DNA of 39,955 bases from an uncultured Alphaproteobacteria bacterium (GTDB lineage: Bacteria > Pseudomonadota > Alphaproteobacteria > HIMB59 > GCA-002718135): the NCBI GenBank assembly GCA_902538155.1, contig CACBDX010000009.1, forward strand, positions 1-39,955. Reading direction: 5' to 3'. The position numbers were made by a program, and so were the translations under genes. A model generated the notes under the pieces. That model saw only the letters and a program-made list of their open reading frames with translations, was not told the origin of the DNA and did not search any database. This document shows positions 31,923 through 39,955 of this stretch, piece after piece (position 1 is the stretch's first letter; the number at the start of each line of letters is the position of its first letter).

Positions 31923-34664
31923 ATGAATACAAAGAGTAGATTAATATTAGTTGATGGTTCTGCCTATATATTTAGGGCTTATTATGGGTTACCACCTATG
32001 AATCGAGCTGATGGTACTCCAATTAACGCTGTTTTTGGTTTTACTAATATGCTTGTTAAACTGATAGAAGATTACAGTAATGATAAAATGATAGTTATTT
32101 TTGATGCCGCAAGGGAAAATTTTAGAAATCAAATCTATCCAGAATATAAAGCTAATAGAGGAGAGGCTCCTGATGATTTAATACCACAATTTCCTTTAAT
32201 CAGAGAATGTGTAAAAAGTTTTAATATACCACAATTAGAAATAGAAGGATTTGAAGCTGATGATTTAATAGCTACTTATGTAAGCTTAGCAGAAAAAGAT
32301 AAAATTGAAACTATCATAGTTTCTTCAGATAAAGATTTAATGCAACTTGTTAGTAAAAATGTGACAATGCTTGATCCAATGAAAAATAAAAAAATTGAAA
32401 TTAAAGATGTGGAAGACAAATTTGGAGTGCAACCAGATAAAGTTATTTTTATTCAAGCTTTAACAGGAGACAAAGTAGATAACATACCAGGTGCGCCAGG
32501 TATTGGCCCTAAAACAGCATCACAACTAATAAATGAATTTAATAATATTGATGGATTAATGAAAAATCTAAGTAAAATTAAGCAGGAAAAAAGAAGAAAT
32601 ATTTTAACAGAAGCAGAAAATGATATTAGATTAAGTCTACAACTTGTAACATTAAAAAATGATGTGCAAATACCTCATAGTATTAAGAAAATAAAAACTT
32701 ATAACGAATTAAAAAATGAAAATAATAATATCTTCGAGTTCCTTAAAGAGCAAGGCTTTAGATCAACTTCTGAAAGATTAAAATCCAATTCTTTTATATC
32801 TAGTGATAATCATAACATTATTCAAAAAGAAGAAATACAACCAAAGTACCAATTAATTAATTCAAAGAAAAATTTTGAAAAGGTTTTAAGTGAAATTGAA
32901 AAAAAAGGTATATGTGCTATTGATACTGAAACTGACTCACTCAATATAGAAAAAGCTAAATTAGTTGGTATATCAATTTGTTATAATGAAAACATTTCAT
33001 ACTATATTCCTATAAACCATACTACTTCTGATGGGTCAAAAAAAATTGATAACCAGTTAGAGGAAAAATATGTAATTAAAAATATTAATCAAATTTGTGA
33101 AAATGAGTCAATCTTAAAAATTGGTCAAAACATAAAATATGACATTAGAATTTTAAAAAAGTATGGAGTAACGTTTAATTCAATTGCAGACACAATGTTA
33201 ATCTCATACTCAATTGATAATGGAATTCATAAGCACAATTTAGATGATTTATCATTTAATCACTTAAATCATACAACTATTAAATATAAGGAAGTTGTAG
33301 GTACAGGAAAAAATGAAATTACTTTTGATAAAGTAACTATCGAAAACGCAATTAATTATGCTGCTGAAGATTCTCTTTTAACATTCAGGCTTTTTCAAAA
33401 TCTTTATCCTCGTTTAATAAAAGAAAAGGCTAATTTTGTTTATCAAAACATCGACTTGCCTCTTGTAGAGGTATTATCTTCAATTGAAGCTAATGGCATA
33501 GAGGTAAATAAAAAGTTTTTAACAAGTTTAAGTAATGAATTTGAAAATGAAAGTAAAAAACTTGAAAAGAACATTCATAAACTTTCAAAAGAAGAGTTCA
33601 ATATTGGCTCACCTAAACAATTAGGAGAGATACTATTTGTTAATCTTAAAATACCTGGTGGTAAAAAAACAAAATCAGGAACATATTCAACTGATTCTTC
33701 AACTTTAAATAATTTAGCCTTAGATGGATTTGAAATTGCACAACTTGTTCTTGATTGGAGGGAATTAACAAAACTTAAATCAACCTATACAGATGCTTTA
33801 TTTAGATTAACAGATGGTAAAAGTAGAGTTCATACATCATTTGGTTTGGCTAATACTTTAACTGGTCGATTAAGTTCTACAGATCCAAATCTCCAAAATA
33901 TCCCAATTAGAACAGAAAATGGAAAAAAAATAAGAACAGCTTTTGTTAGTGGAAAAGGAAAAAAATTAGTCAGTTTTGATTATTCTCAAATAGAGCTGAG
34001 ATTAGCTGCAGAAATTTCTAGTGATAAAAATTTTATTAAAGCTTTTAAAAACAATGAAGATATTCATGCATCAACTGCTAAAGAAATATTTAATCTAAAC
34101 GATAGTCAAATAAACAACGATTATAGAAGAAAAGCAAAAGCAATTAATTTTGGCATTCTATATGGAATTAGTCCATACGGTTTAGCTAAACAACTTGATA
34201 TTTCCAATACAGAAGCAAAAGATTACATAAATGAGTATTTTATTAAATATCCAAAAATTAAAAAATATATGGAGCATCAAATTGATTTCGCAAAAACAAA
34301 TCAATACGTTGAAACAATTTTTAAAAGAAAAATTAATATTAAGGGAATTACCGATAAGAATTTTGCTGTTAGAGGTTTTGCAGAAAGACAAGCTATTAAT
34401 GCGCCAATTCAGGGCAGTGCAGCAGACATTATTAAGTTAGCAATGATTGAAATTCATAAGGAAATAAAACTTAAAAATATTGAGGCTGATATGCTTTTAC
34501 AAGTACATGATGAACTAATTTTTGAAGTTGATAGTAAAAAATATGACAATTTAGTAAGTAATGTAAAAACAATTATGGAGTCTGTACATTTAAAATATAA
34601 AGATTTTTCAGTTCCACTCACCGTTGATTTTGGTGCTGGTTATCATTGGGGACAAGCACATTAG
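31923..34664 (+). CDS. polA: DNA polymerase I
   Basis: 5'-nuclease 'LVDGSAYIFRAYYGLPP', 3'-5' exonuclease 'CAIDTETDSLN', polymerase 'FDYSQIELRLAAEIS', 'RRKAKAINFGILYGISPYGLA', 'LLQVHDELIFEV'. Confidence 0.98.
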   Translation: MNTKSRLILVDGSAYIFRAYYGLPPMNRADGTPINAVFGFTNMLVKLIEDYSNDKMIVIFDAARENFRNQIYPEYKANRGEAPDDLIPQFPLIRECVKSFNIPQLEIEGFEADDLIATYVSLAEKDKIETIIVSSDKDLMQLVSKNVTMLDPMKNKKIEIKDVEDKFGVQPDKVIFIQALTGDKVDNIPGAPGIGPKTASQLINEFNNIDGLMKNLSKIKQEKRRNILTEAENDIRLSLQLVTLKNDVQIPHSIKKIKTYNELKNENNNIFEFLKEQGFRSTSERLKSNSFISSDNHNIIQKEEIQPKYQLINSKKNFEKVLSEIEKKGICAIDTETDSLNIEKAKLVGISICYNENISYYIPINHTTSDGSKKIDNQLEEKYVIKNINQICENESILKIGQNIKYDIRILKKYGVTFNSIADTMLISYSIDNGIHKHNLDDLSFNHLNHTTIKYKEVVGTGKNEITFDKVTIENAINYAAEDSLLTFRLFQNLYPRLIKEKANFVYQNIDLPLVEVLSSIEANGIEVNKKFLTSLSNEFENESKKLEKNIHKLSKEEFNIGSPKQLGEILFVNLKIPGGKKTKSGTYSTDSSTLNNLALDGFEIAQLVLDWRELTKLKSTYTDALFRLTDGKSRVHTSFGLANTLTGRLSSTDPNLQNIPIRTENGKKIRTAFVSGKGKKLVSFDYSQIELRLAAEISSDKNFIKAFKNNEDIHASTAKEIFNLNDSQINNDYRRKAKAINFGILYGISPYGLAKQLDISNTEAKDYINEYFIKYPKIKKYMEHQIDFAKTNQYVETIFKRKINIKGITDKNFAVRGFAERQAINAPIQGSAADIIKLAMIEIHKEIKLKNIEADMLLQVHDELIFEVDSKKYDNLVSNVKTIMESVHLKYKDFSVPLTVDFGAGYHWGQAH

Positions 34665-34674
34665 AATACATTTT

Positions 34675-34803
34675 ATGGAAATTAAAAAAAAAATTAAGAA
34701 AAGAAATTCATTTGCTCAAGATCTAAAACTACCTAAGTATAAACAAAGAATTGTTAGAAATAAAAAAACTTACACAAGAAAAGGAAAAAAAAAGGTTATT
34801 TAG
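34675..34803 (+). CDS. 42-aa basic small protein with ArfA-like motif (not in supplied ORF track)
   Basis: MEIKKKIKKRNSFAQDLKLPKYKQRIVRNKKTYTRKGKKKVI*. 'PKYKQRIVRNKKTYTRKGKK' resembles E. coli ArfA '[23 protein letters not shown]' (comparison from memory). Fills the polA-grx gap. Confidence 0.6.
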   Translation: MEIKKKIKKRNSFAQDLKLPKYKQRIVRNKKTYTRKGKKKVI

Positions 34804-35039
34804 AATTCTTCATCAAAGGTATTCATTTCAAACCATTTTTCAAGCTCATGATACCCTCCAATTTTTTCACCATTTAAAATTATTTGAGGAAAGGTTTTAG
34901 CGTTCGGAAACTTTTCAAAAAAATCTTCTCTCGTATAATCTGTATCAAGCATGTAAATCTTTGGATTAAATTTAGCTAACCGTAGTTTGGCTCTATCACA
35001 GTATCCACAATTAGTTTTAGAATATATCTCTGCTTCCAT
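34800..35039 (-). CDS. Glutaredoxin (CGYC active site)
   Basis: 'IYSKTNCGYCDRAKLRL', 'TFPQIILNGEKIGGYHELEKW'; starts at the nrdB stop. Confidence 0.92.
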   Translation of the reverse strand: MEAEIYSKTNCGYCDRAKLRLAKFNPKIYMLDTDYTREDFFEKFPNAKTFPQIILNGEKIGGYHELEKWFEMNTFDEEF

Positions 35040-36028
35040 TAAAATGCTTCATCAAAACTTAAAGCCCTATCTGTTGGTCTTTGATACTCAGATACTCTTT
35101 TTTCGAAAAAGTTTGTAACGTTTTGAACATCCAAAGCTCTCATAAAATCAAAAGGATTCTCTGTTTTAAAAACTCTGTCAAATTCAAATAGATCGGCAAT
35201 TCTGTCTGCAACAGCTTCGATATATTGACACATTAAATCAGCATTCATACCAATTAAATCAACTGGTAGTGCATCTTTTACAAATTCTTTTTCAAAAGCT
35301 ACTGCTTCTCTAACAATTTCTTCAAACTGTGATTGAGGGACGTCTGAAGGAATCAAAGATAAATCACTAATATCTGCATCAGTTAATGTTTTATTATTAA
35401 ACTTGTCTCTTAAAGTCCTAAACATTAATGATGAGAAGCTAAAGTGCATTCCTTCGTCTCTAGCAATCCAATCATTAGATAAGGCTAAACCAGGTAATAA
35501 CCCTCTTTTTCTAAAATAATATATGGCACAGAAAGAGCCTGCAAAAAACAAACCTTCAACTAATCCAAAACCTATTAATCTAGTTAGTAGATTTTGACTA
35601 CCATTAAGCCATTTTGATACCCATTGTGCTTTATGGTTAATACATGGTACATTTTGAATTGCATCAAAAAGCATATCTTTTTCTTTTGCATCTTTTACAT
35701 AAGCTTCTATTTGAAGACCGTACATTTCTGCATGAATTGATTCATTTAACATCTGCATTGAGATAAAGCATCTTGCTTCAGGTATTAGTATTTCTTTGTA
35801 GAACCTACTTGCCAAGTTTTCATTAATCATTGCCTCAGAGTTAGCAAAATAAGCCAGTACATGTTTTATAAAGTGCTTTTCGCCATCATTTAACGTTTCA
35901 AGATCTCTTAAGTCATCTTGTAATGATACTTCCTCTGTTGTCCAAAAAGCTTGAATATGTTGTTTATATCTATCCCAAATTTCTTGGTTTTTTATTGGAA
36001 ATATTGATTTAACGCCTTTTGATATCAT
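35039..36028 (-). CDS. nrdB: Ribonucleotide reductase class Ia small subunit
   Basis: 'LAYFANSEAMINENLASRF', 'NESIHAEMYGLQIEAYV' (ExIHxxxY), 'KRGLLPGLALSNDWIARDEGMHFSF'. Confidence 0.97.
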   Translation of the reverse strand: MISKGVKSIFPIKNQEIWDRYKQHIQAFWTTEEVSLQDDLRDLETLNDGEKHFIKHVLAYFANSEAMINENLASRFYKEILIPEARCFISMQMLNESIHAEMYGLQIEAYVKDAKEKDMLFDAIQNVPCINHKAQWVSKWLNGSQNLLTRLIGFGLVEGLFFAGSFCAIYYFRKRGLLPGLALSNDWIARDEGMHFSFSSLMFRTLRDKFNNKTLTDADISDLSLIPSDVPQSQFEEIVREAVAFEKEFVKDALPVDLIGMNADLMCQYIEAVADRIADLFEFDRVFKTENPFDFMRALDVQNVTNFFEKRVSEYQRPTDRALSFDEAF

Positions 36029-36043
36029 TCTATTACTCCTTCT

Positions 36044-38797
36044 TTATGCACTGCAAGTTTCGCAATCTTCTGGTTCATTTTTTTGATTGATAGTAGTATT
36101 TATATAAGCATCTTTAGCTGCTTTTTCTGATGAAACTGTAACTTTTACAGCATCAACAGCTGATCTACTTCTTAGATAATACATTCCTGTTTTAAGGCCT
36201 TTTTTCCATGCATACATATGCATGGAATTAACTTTTCCAAATGTAGGCGTTGAAAGCCACAGATTCATTGATTGAGTTTGATCAATAAAAGGTGCTCTAT
36301 CTGCTGACATATCAATTACTGTTTTTTGTGATACTTCCCAGACTGTTTTGTAAACTTCTTTTAGATCGGCTGGAATTTCATTTATGTTTTCAACTGATCC
36401 ATTTTCTAAGATTATTTTGTCTCTCATTTCTTTATTCCACAACCCTCTTTGAGAAAGTTCATTCACTAAATATCTATTTACGAGTAGGAACTCACCTGAG
36501 AGTGTTTGTCTTTTATATATATTAGAGGTTTGTATTTGGAACGTTTCAGTATTACCTAATATAATACCTGTTGACGCAGTTGGCATGCAAGCTGTGGTTA
36601 AAGAATTTCTTACACCGTGCTCTTTAATTTTAGTTCTAAGTGAGTCCCAATCCCACTTTGAAGAAGGATTAACATTCCACAGATCAAATTGAAACTTACC
36701 TTCCGAAATTGGTGAATTTTTAAAAGTTTCGTATGCTCCCTTTTCTTTTGCTAACTCGCATGAAGCTTCTAAAGCTCCAAAGTAAATCGTCTCAAAAATT
36801 AATTTATTTATTTCTTTGGCCTCCTCAGATTCATAAGCTATTCCCAACTTAAAGTAGACATCTGCAAGTCCCTGTATCCCTAAACCTATGGGCCTATGCT
36901 TATTATTAGATCTTTCAGTTTTATCAGTTGGATAAAAATTAATATCAATTACTTCATCTAAGTTTTTTGTAGCTAATTTTGCAGTTTCGTAAAGGGCATC
37001 ATAGTCATATATTAATTTTTTATCTGATTTTTTTACAAATTTTGGCAGAGCTATAGAAGCCAAGTTACATACAGATGTCTCGTTCTTATCAGAGTATTCA
37101 ACTATTTCTGCACATAGGTTTGAAGATTTAATGACACCAATATTTTTTTGGTTAGACTTATTATTGATAGAGTCTTTATAAAGCATATAGGGTTGTCCTG
37201 TTTCTATCTGCGCTTCTATGATTTTAGACATTAAATCTCTTGCTTTAATTTTTTCTAAATGCTTCATTTCATTTTCATACTTTGTGTAAAGTTTTTCAAA
37301 CTCGTCACCATATACATCTGAAAGGCCTGGACATTCATGTTCACTCATAAGTGTCCATTCTTCATCGTTTTCAACTCTCTTCATGAATAAATCTGGTATC
37401 CATAAAGCGTAGAACAAATCTCTAGCTCTAAATTCTTCAGCACCTGTATTTTTTCTAAGTTCTAGAAATTTCTCAATGTCTGCATGCCAAGGTTCTAAGT
37501 ATACTGCAAAAGAACCTTTTCTTTTACCCCCACCTTGATCAACTGATTTAGCAGTTTCATTAAAAATTTTCAAAAATGGTATGAGGCCATTAGATTTGCC
37601 ATTTGTTGATTTTATTCTACTTCCACTACCTCTAATATTGTGAGCGTGCATGCCAATACCACCTGCAGTTTTGGATATTAGTGCGCAATCTTTAATAGTA
37701 TTAAAAATACCTTCGATAGAATCATCCTCCATACCTATTAAAAAGCATGAAGAAAGTTGTTGCATTTTTAGGCCACTATTAAACAATGTTGGTGTAGCAT
37801 GTGTATACATACCAGTTGATAAACTTTTATAAGTTTCTTTTATTTTATCTAAGTTAAACTCACTACCGGTAACTGTTAAAGTTACTCTCATCCAAAGGTC
37901 TTGAGGTCTTTCAATTGTTTTATTATCAAACTTTAATAAATATGCTCTTATTAGTGTTGTGAGAGCAAAATAATCAAAAGTATAATCTTTGTCATAGTCA
38001 ATTACTGACTCTATTAAATCTGCATTCTCCATCACCTTTTTGTAATATTCTTCTCTTAGCAATCCATCGTCGTATAAATTTTTTGTTGCTATGATGAAAC
38101 CTGGTGTTTCTTTATGAAGAGAGTTTACTTTTATTCTTGCTGCAAGATAAGAATAATCAGGATGTTCAACTGTTAAAGCAGCAGCAGTTTCAGCAAGATA
38201 AGTATCAATTTCAACGGAACTAATATCACTATATAGGCCTGGAACAGCTTTTTGAACAACGACAATTGGATCAATATTTAAACCAGTAGATAGAACAGAT
38301 ACTCTATTGGTTATTTTATCAAGTGAAATTGGCTCTTTACTTCCATCTCTTTTGGTTACCATCATTGAAGAAGCTTTTTCTCCGACTTGCTCTTTTAGTT
38401 TTTTTGTGTGATATCTTGAAGCCGCTCTTTGTTCTCTATACAAAACATACGCTCTAGCAACTTTATGATGCTCATCCCTCATAAGCGCCAACTCCACCTG
38501 ATCTTGAATATCCTCAATGTGAATCATGTCGCCATCAGCAATCCTTCTTGTTAGAGCAGAGACAACTTTATGTGTTAAAGCTTCAACAGTTTTATGAATA
38601 CCATCTTGTTGTTCTTTTTCCTTATTTTTATCATTTCTAATTTTTGTTTGTGCTAGGAATGCTTTTTTTATAGCATTTGAAATTTTTTCTGATTTGAAAG
38701 GAGTAATAGCTCCGTCACGACGCACGACACTTAATGTTAAAATATTTACACTTTTTTCTTCTGAGATTTTTGCTGATACCTGTAGATTGTCTGCCAT
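36044..38797 (-). CDS. nrdA: Ribonucleotide reductase class Ia large subunit
   Basis: Two ATP-cone-like regions at the N-terminus; 'LQQLSSCFLIGMEDDSIEGIFNTIKDCALISKTAGGIGMHAHNIRG', 'NLCAEIVEY', 'CMPTASTGIILGNTETFQ', C-terminal 'CETCSA'. Confidence 0.98.
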   Translation of the reverse strand: MADNLQVSAKISEEKSVNILTLSVVRRDGAITPFKSEKISNAIKKAFLAQTKIRNDKNKEKEQQDGIHKTVEALTHKVVSALTRRIADGDMIHIEDIQDQVELALMRDEHHKVARAYVLYREQRAASRYHTKKLKEQVGEKASSMMVTKRDGSKEPISLDKITNRVSVLSTGLNIDPIVVVQKAVPGLYSDISSVEIDTYLAETAAALTVEHPDYSYLAARIKVNSLHKETPGFIIATKNLYDDGLLREEYYKKVMENADLIESVIDYDKDYTFDYFALTTLIRAYLLKFDNKTIERPQDLWMRVTLTVTGSEFNLDKIKETYKSLSTGMYTHATPTLFNSGLKMQQLSSCFLIGMEDDSIEGIFNTIKDCALISKTAGGIGMHAHNIRGSGSRIKSTNGKSNGLIPFLKIFNETAKSVDQGGGKRKGSFAVYLEPWHADIEKFLELRKNTGAEEFRARDLFYALWIPDLFMKRVENDEEWTLMSEHECPGLSDVYGDEFEKLYTKYENEMKHLEKIKARDLMSKIIEAQIETGQPYMLYKDSINNKSNQKNIGVIKSSNLCAEIVEYSDKNETSVCNLASIALPKFVKKSDKKLIYDYDALYETAKLATKNLDEVIDINFYPTDKTERSNNKHRPIGLGIQGLADVYFKLGIAYESEEAKEINKLIFETIYFGALEASCELAKEKGAYETFKNSPISEGKFQFDLWNVNPSSKWDWDSLRTKIKEHGVRNSLTTACMPTASTGIILGNTETFQIQTSNIYKRQTLSGEFLLVNRYLVNELSQRGLWNKEMRDKIILENGSVENINEIPADLKEVYKTVWEVSQKTVIDMSADRAPFIDQTQSMNLWLSTPTFGKVNSMHMYAWKKGLKTGMYYLRSRSAVDAVKVTVSSEKAAKDAYINTTINQKNEPEDCETCSA

Positions 38798-38835
38798 TTA
38801 AATTCTATCCATTTTTAAAAAATTATTGTCGAAAA

Positions 38836-38851
38836 ACACAATATGTAGTGC
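38836..38851. promoter_or_regulatory. Putative NrdR box upstream of nrdA
   Basis: ACACAATATGTAGTGC matches recalled consensus ACACWATATNTWGTGT at 15 of 16 positions; 38 nt upstream of the nrdA start. Confidence 0.7.
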
Positions 38852-38889
38852 CGCCGAAAAGGGACAATACAACATTTGCTCAATATCGC

Positions 38890-38910
38890 AATAAGAACAA
38901 AATAAGAACA
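38890..38910. repeat. Tandem direct repeat AATAAGAACA x2, 11-bp period
   Basis: AATAAGAACA (38890-38899) A AATAAGAACA (38901-38910) in the nrdA-chvI intergenic region. Confidence 0.8.
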
Positions 38911-38934
38911 TAAATATTTTTTTTATCATGTCAA
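38907..38934 (-). promoter_or_regulatory. Putative nrdA promoter (TTGACA-N16-TATGTT, minus strand)
   Basis: Consensus -35 TTGACA (plus TGTCAA 38929-38934) and -10-like TATGTT (plus AACATA 38907-38912). Confidence 0.4.
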
Positions 38935-39076
38935 TCCTTTACTTAATTCATATTTTTATGAGGCAAACAAGTTATTGAAATATTTACATTTACTTATCAA
39001 CTTAAGTCACATTTTATTAACTGAGTCATTTTTTCTTTGAACTTAAATCTGCCATAAATTATTAATAAAAAGCAGT

Positions 39077-39790
39077 ATGCCGAAGATAGCATTAGTTGAC
39101 GATGAGCAGTCGATTCTCACATCAGTATCTCTTTCTCTGCAAAGTGAAGGATTTACAGTAGATACATTTCTCAATGGAGTTGATGCCTTAGAAGCTCTTG
39201 AAAGCACATCTTATGATTTAGGATTGTTTGATATTAAGATGCCTAAAATGGACGGAAATGAACTTCTTTCAAAAGTACGTTCTAGCAAGATTGAAAATCT
39301 AAAAGATCTTCCGATTATCTTTTTAACATCAAAAGATCATGAACAAGATGAGATTATTGGATTAAAAATGGGTGCTTCAGATTATATAAAAAAACCTTTT
39401 TCACAAAAATTATTAAATGAGCGCATAAGAACAGTGCTAAGAATTCATAACAATAGAAATGAAGAACAAAAAGATAATAATATAAAAAAACAAAATTTTA
39501 TTAAAGGTGATTTGATACTAGATGAAGATAAACAATTATGTTTTTGGAAGGGTATAGAAATTGAGCTCACGGTGGCAGAGTTTAATTTAATTAAATCGCT
39601 TGCTCAGTATCCTGGAGTAGTAAAGGATAGAAATCAATTAATGGACGCTATGTATGGTGATTCTATATACGTTGATGATAGGACTATTGATAGCCATATA
39701 AAGAGATTAAGAAAAAAATTCAGATCTTATGATAATTCTTTCGATCAAATAAGAACAAGATATGGTTCTGGATATTCTTGGCGTGATTAA
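39077..39790 (+). CDS. chvI: ChvI-type response regulator (OmpR family)
   Basis: 'IALVDDEQSILTSVSLSLQSEGF', 'LGLFDIKMPKMDGNELL', 'LPIIFLTSKDHEQDEIIGLKMGASDYIKKPFSQKLLNERI', C-terminal winged helix. Confidence 0.92.
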   Translation: MPKIALVDDEQSILTSVSLSLQSEGFTVDTFLNGVDALEALESTSYDLGLFDIKMPKMDGNELLSKVRSSKIENLKDLPIIFLTSKDHEQDEIIGLKMGASDYIKKPFSQKLLNERIRTVLRIHNNRNEEQKDNNIKKQNFIKGDLILDEDKQLCFWKGIEIELTVAEFNLIKSLAQYPGVVKDRNQLMDAMYGDSIYVDDRTIDSHIKRLRKKFRSYDNSFDQIRTRYGSGYSWRD

Positions 39791-39955
39791 AAGATTATTT
39801 AGCTTATCAAGTTATAATTTAACATTTCAACTCATTATACTTAACTTAATTATTGTATTTTTAGGTTTGGTATTTTTATCTTATTTCAATTTCAACTTAA
39901 TTCAAAATAATAAATTCATAGATAATAGGGATCAATCAATAAGATTAAATTTATC
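39783..39955 (+). CDS. chvG: ChvG-type sensor histidine kinase, 5' fragment cut by the window end
   Basis: GTG start overlapping the chvI stop; 'IKRLFSLSSYNLTFQLIILNLIIVFLGLVFLSYFNFNLIQ' N-terminal TM segment; follows chvI. Confidence 0.75.
   Translation, partial: MIKRLFSLSSYNLTFQLIILNLIIVFLGLVFLSYFNFNLIQNNKFIDNRDQSIRLNL

Noticed and set aside
34182-34440. 69-aa ORFs on both strands inside polA
   Set aside because: Within the conserved polymerase domain; no independent coding evidence.
38985-39000. TTATCAACT-like DnaA box in the nrdA-chvI gap
   Set aside because: Single degenerate match in AT-rich sequence; not distinguishable from chance.

Overview
Read by eye without tools: a compact, AT-rich bacterial chromosome segment with alphaproteobacterial core gene order. 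About 39 genes are almost all housekeeping. I see no phage, transposon, CRISPR array, rRNA or tRNA gene. Blocks, in order: (i) a 5'-truncated Bax-like glucosaminidase and a secreted polysaccharide deacetylase; (ii) a ~15 kb co-directional run tsaB-rimI-miaB-phoH-ybeY-corC-lnt-trmB-nusA-infB-rbfA-truB-rpsO-pnp-GDPD; (iii) a minus-strand run ubiE-coaBC-ThiF/HesA-fabA-fabB-fabI; (iv) mutM, rpsT and a replication cluster dnaA-dnaN-recF-gyrB followed directly by the redox two-component pair regB-regA; (v) an ABC ATPase, polA, a short untracked ORF with an ArfA-like motif, then grx-nrdB-nrdA; (vi) chvI and the 5' end of chvG. I did not find a clearly novel multi-gene system. The best leads are: the unannotated 42-aa ArfA-like ORF (34675-34803); an attenuator-like terminator directly in front of nusA where rimP would be expected; a 9-bp inverted repeat over the putative dnaA promoter; a near-consensus NrdR box plus an 11-bp-period tandem repeat upstream of nrdA; a zincless MutM; two divergent gene pairs whose start codons abut; and missing genes at conserved junctions (fur/mur, irr, metK, rimP, ylxR, ubiB, dut). 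The claims about missing genes rest on recalled synteny and need checking against the rest of the genome.
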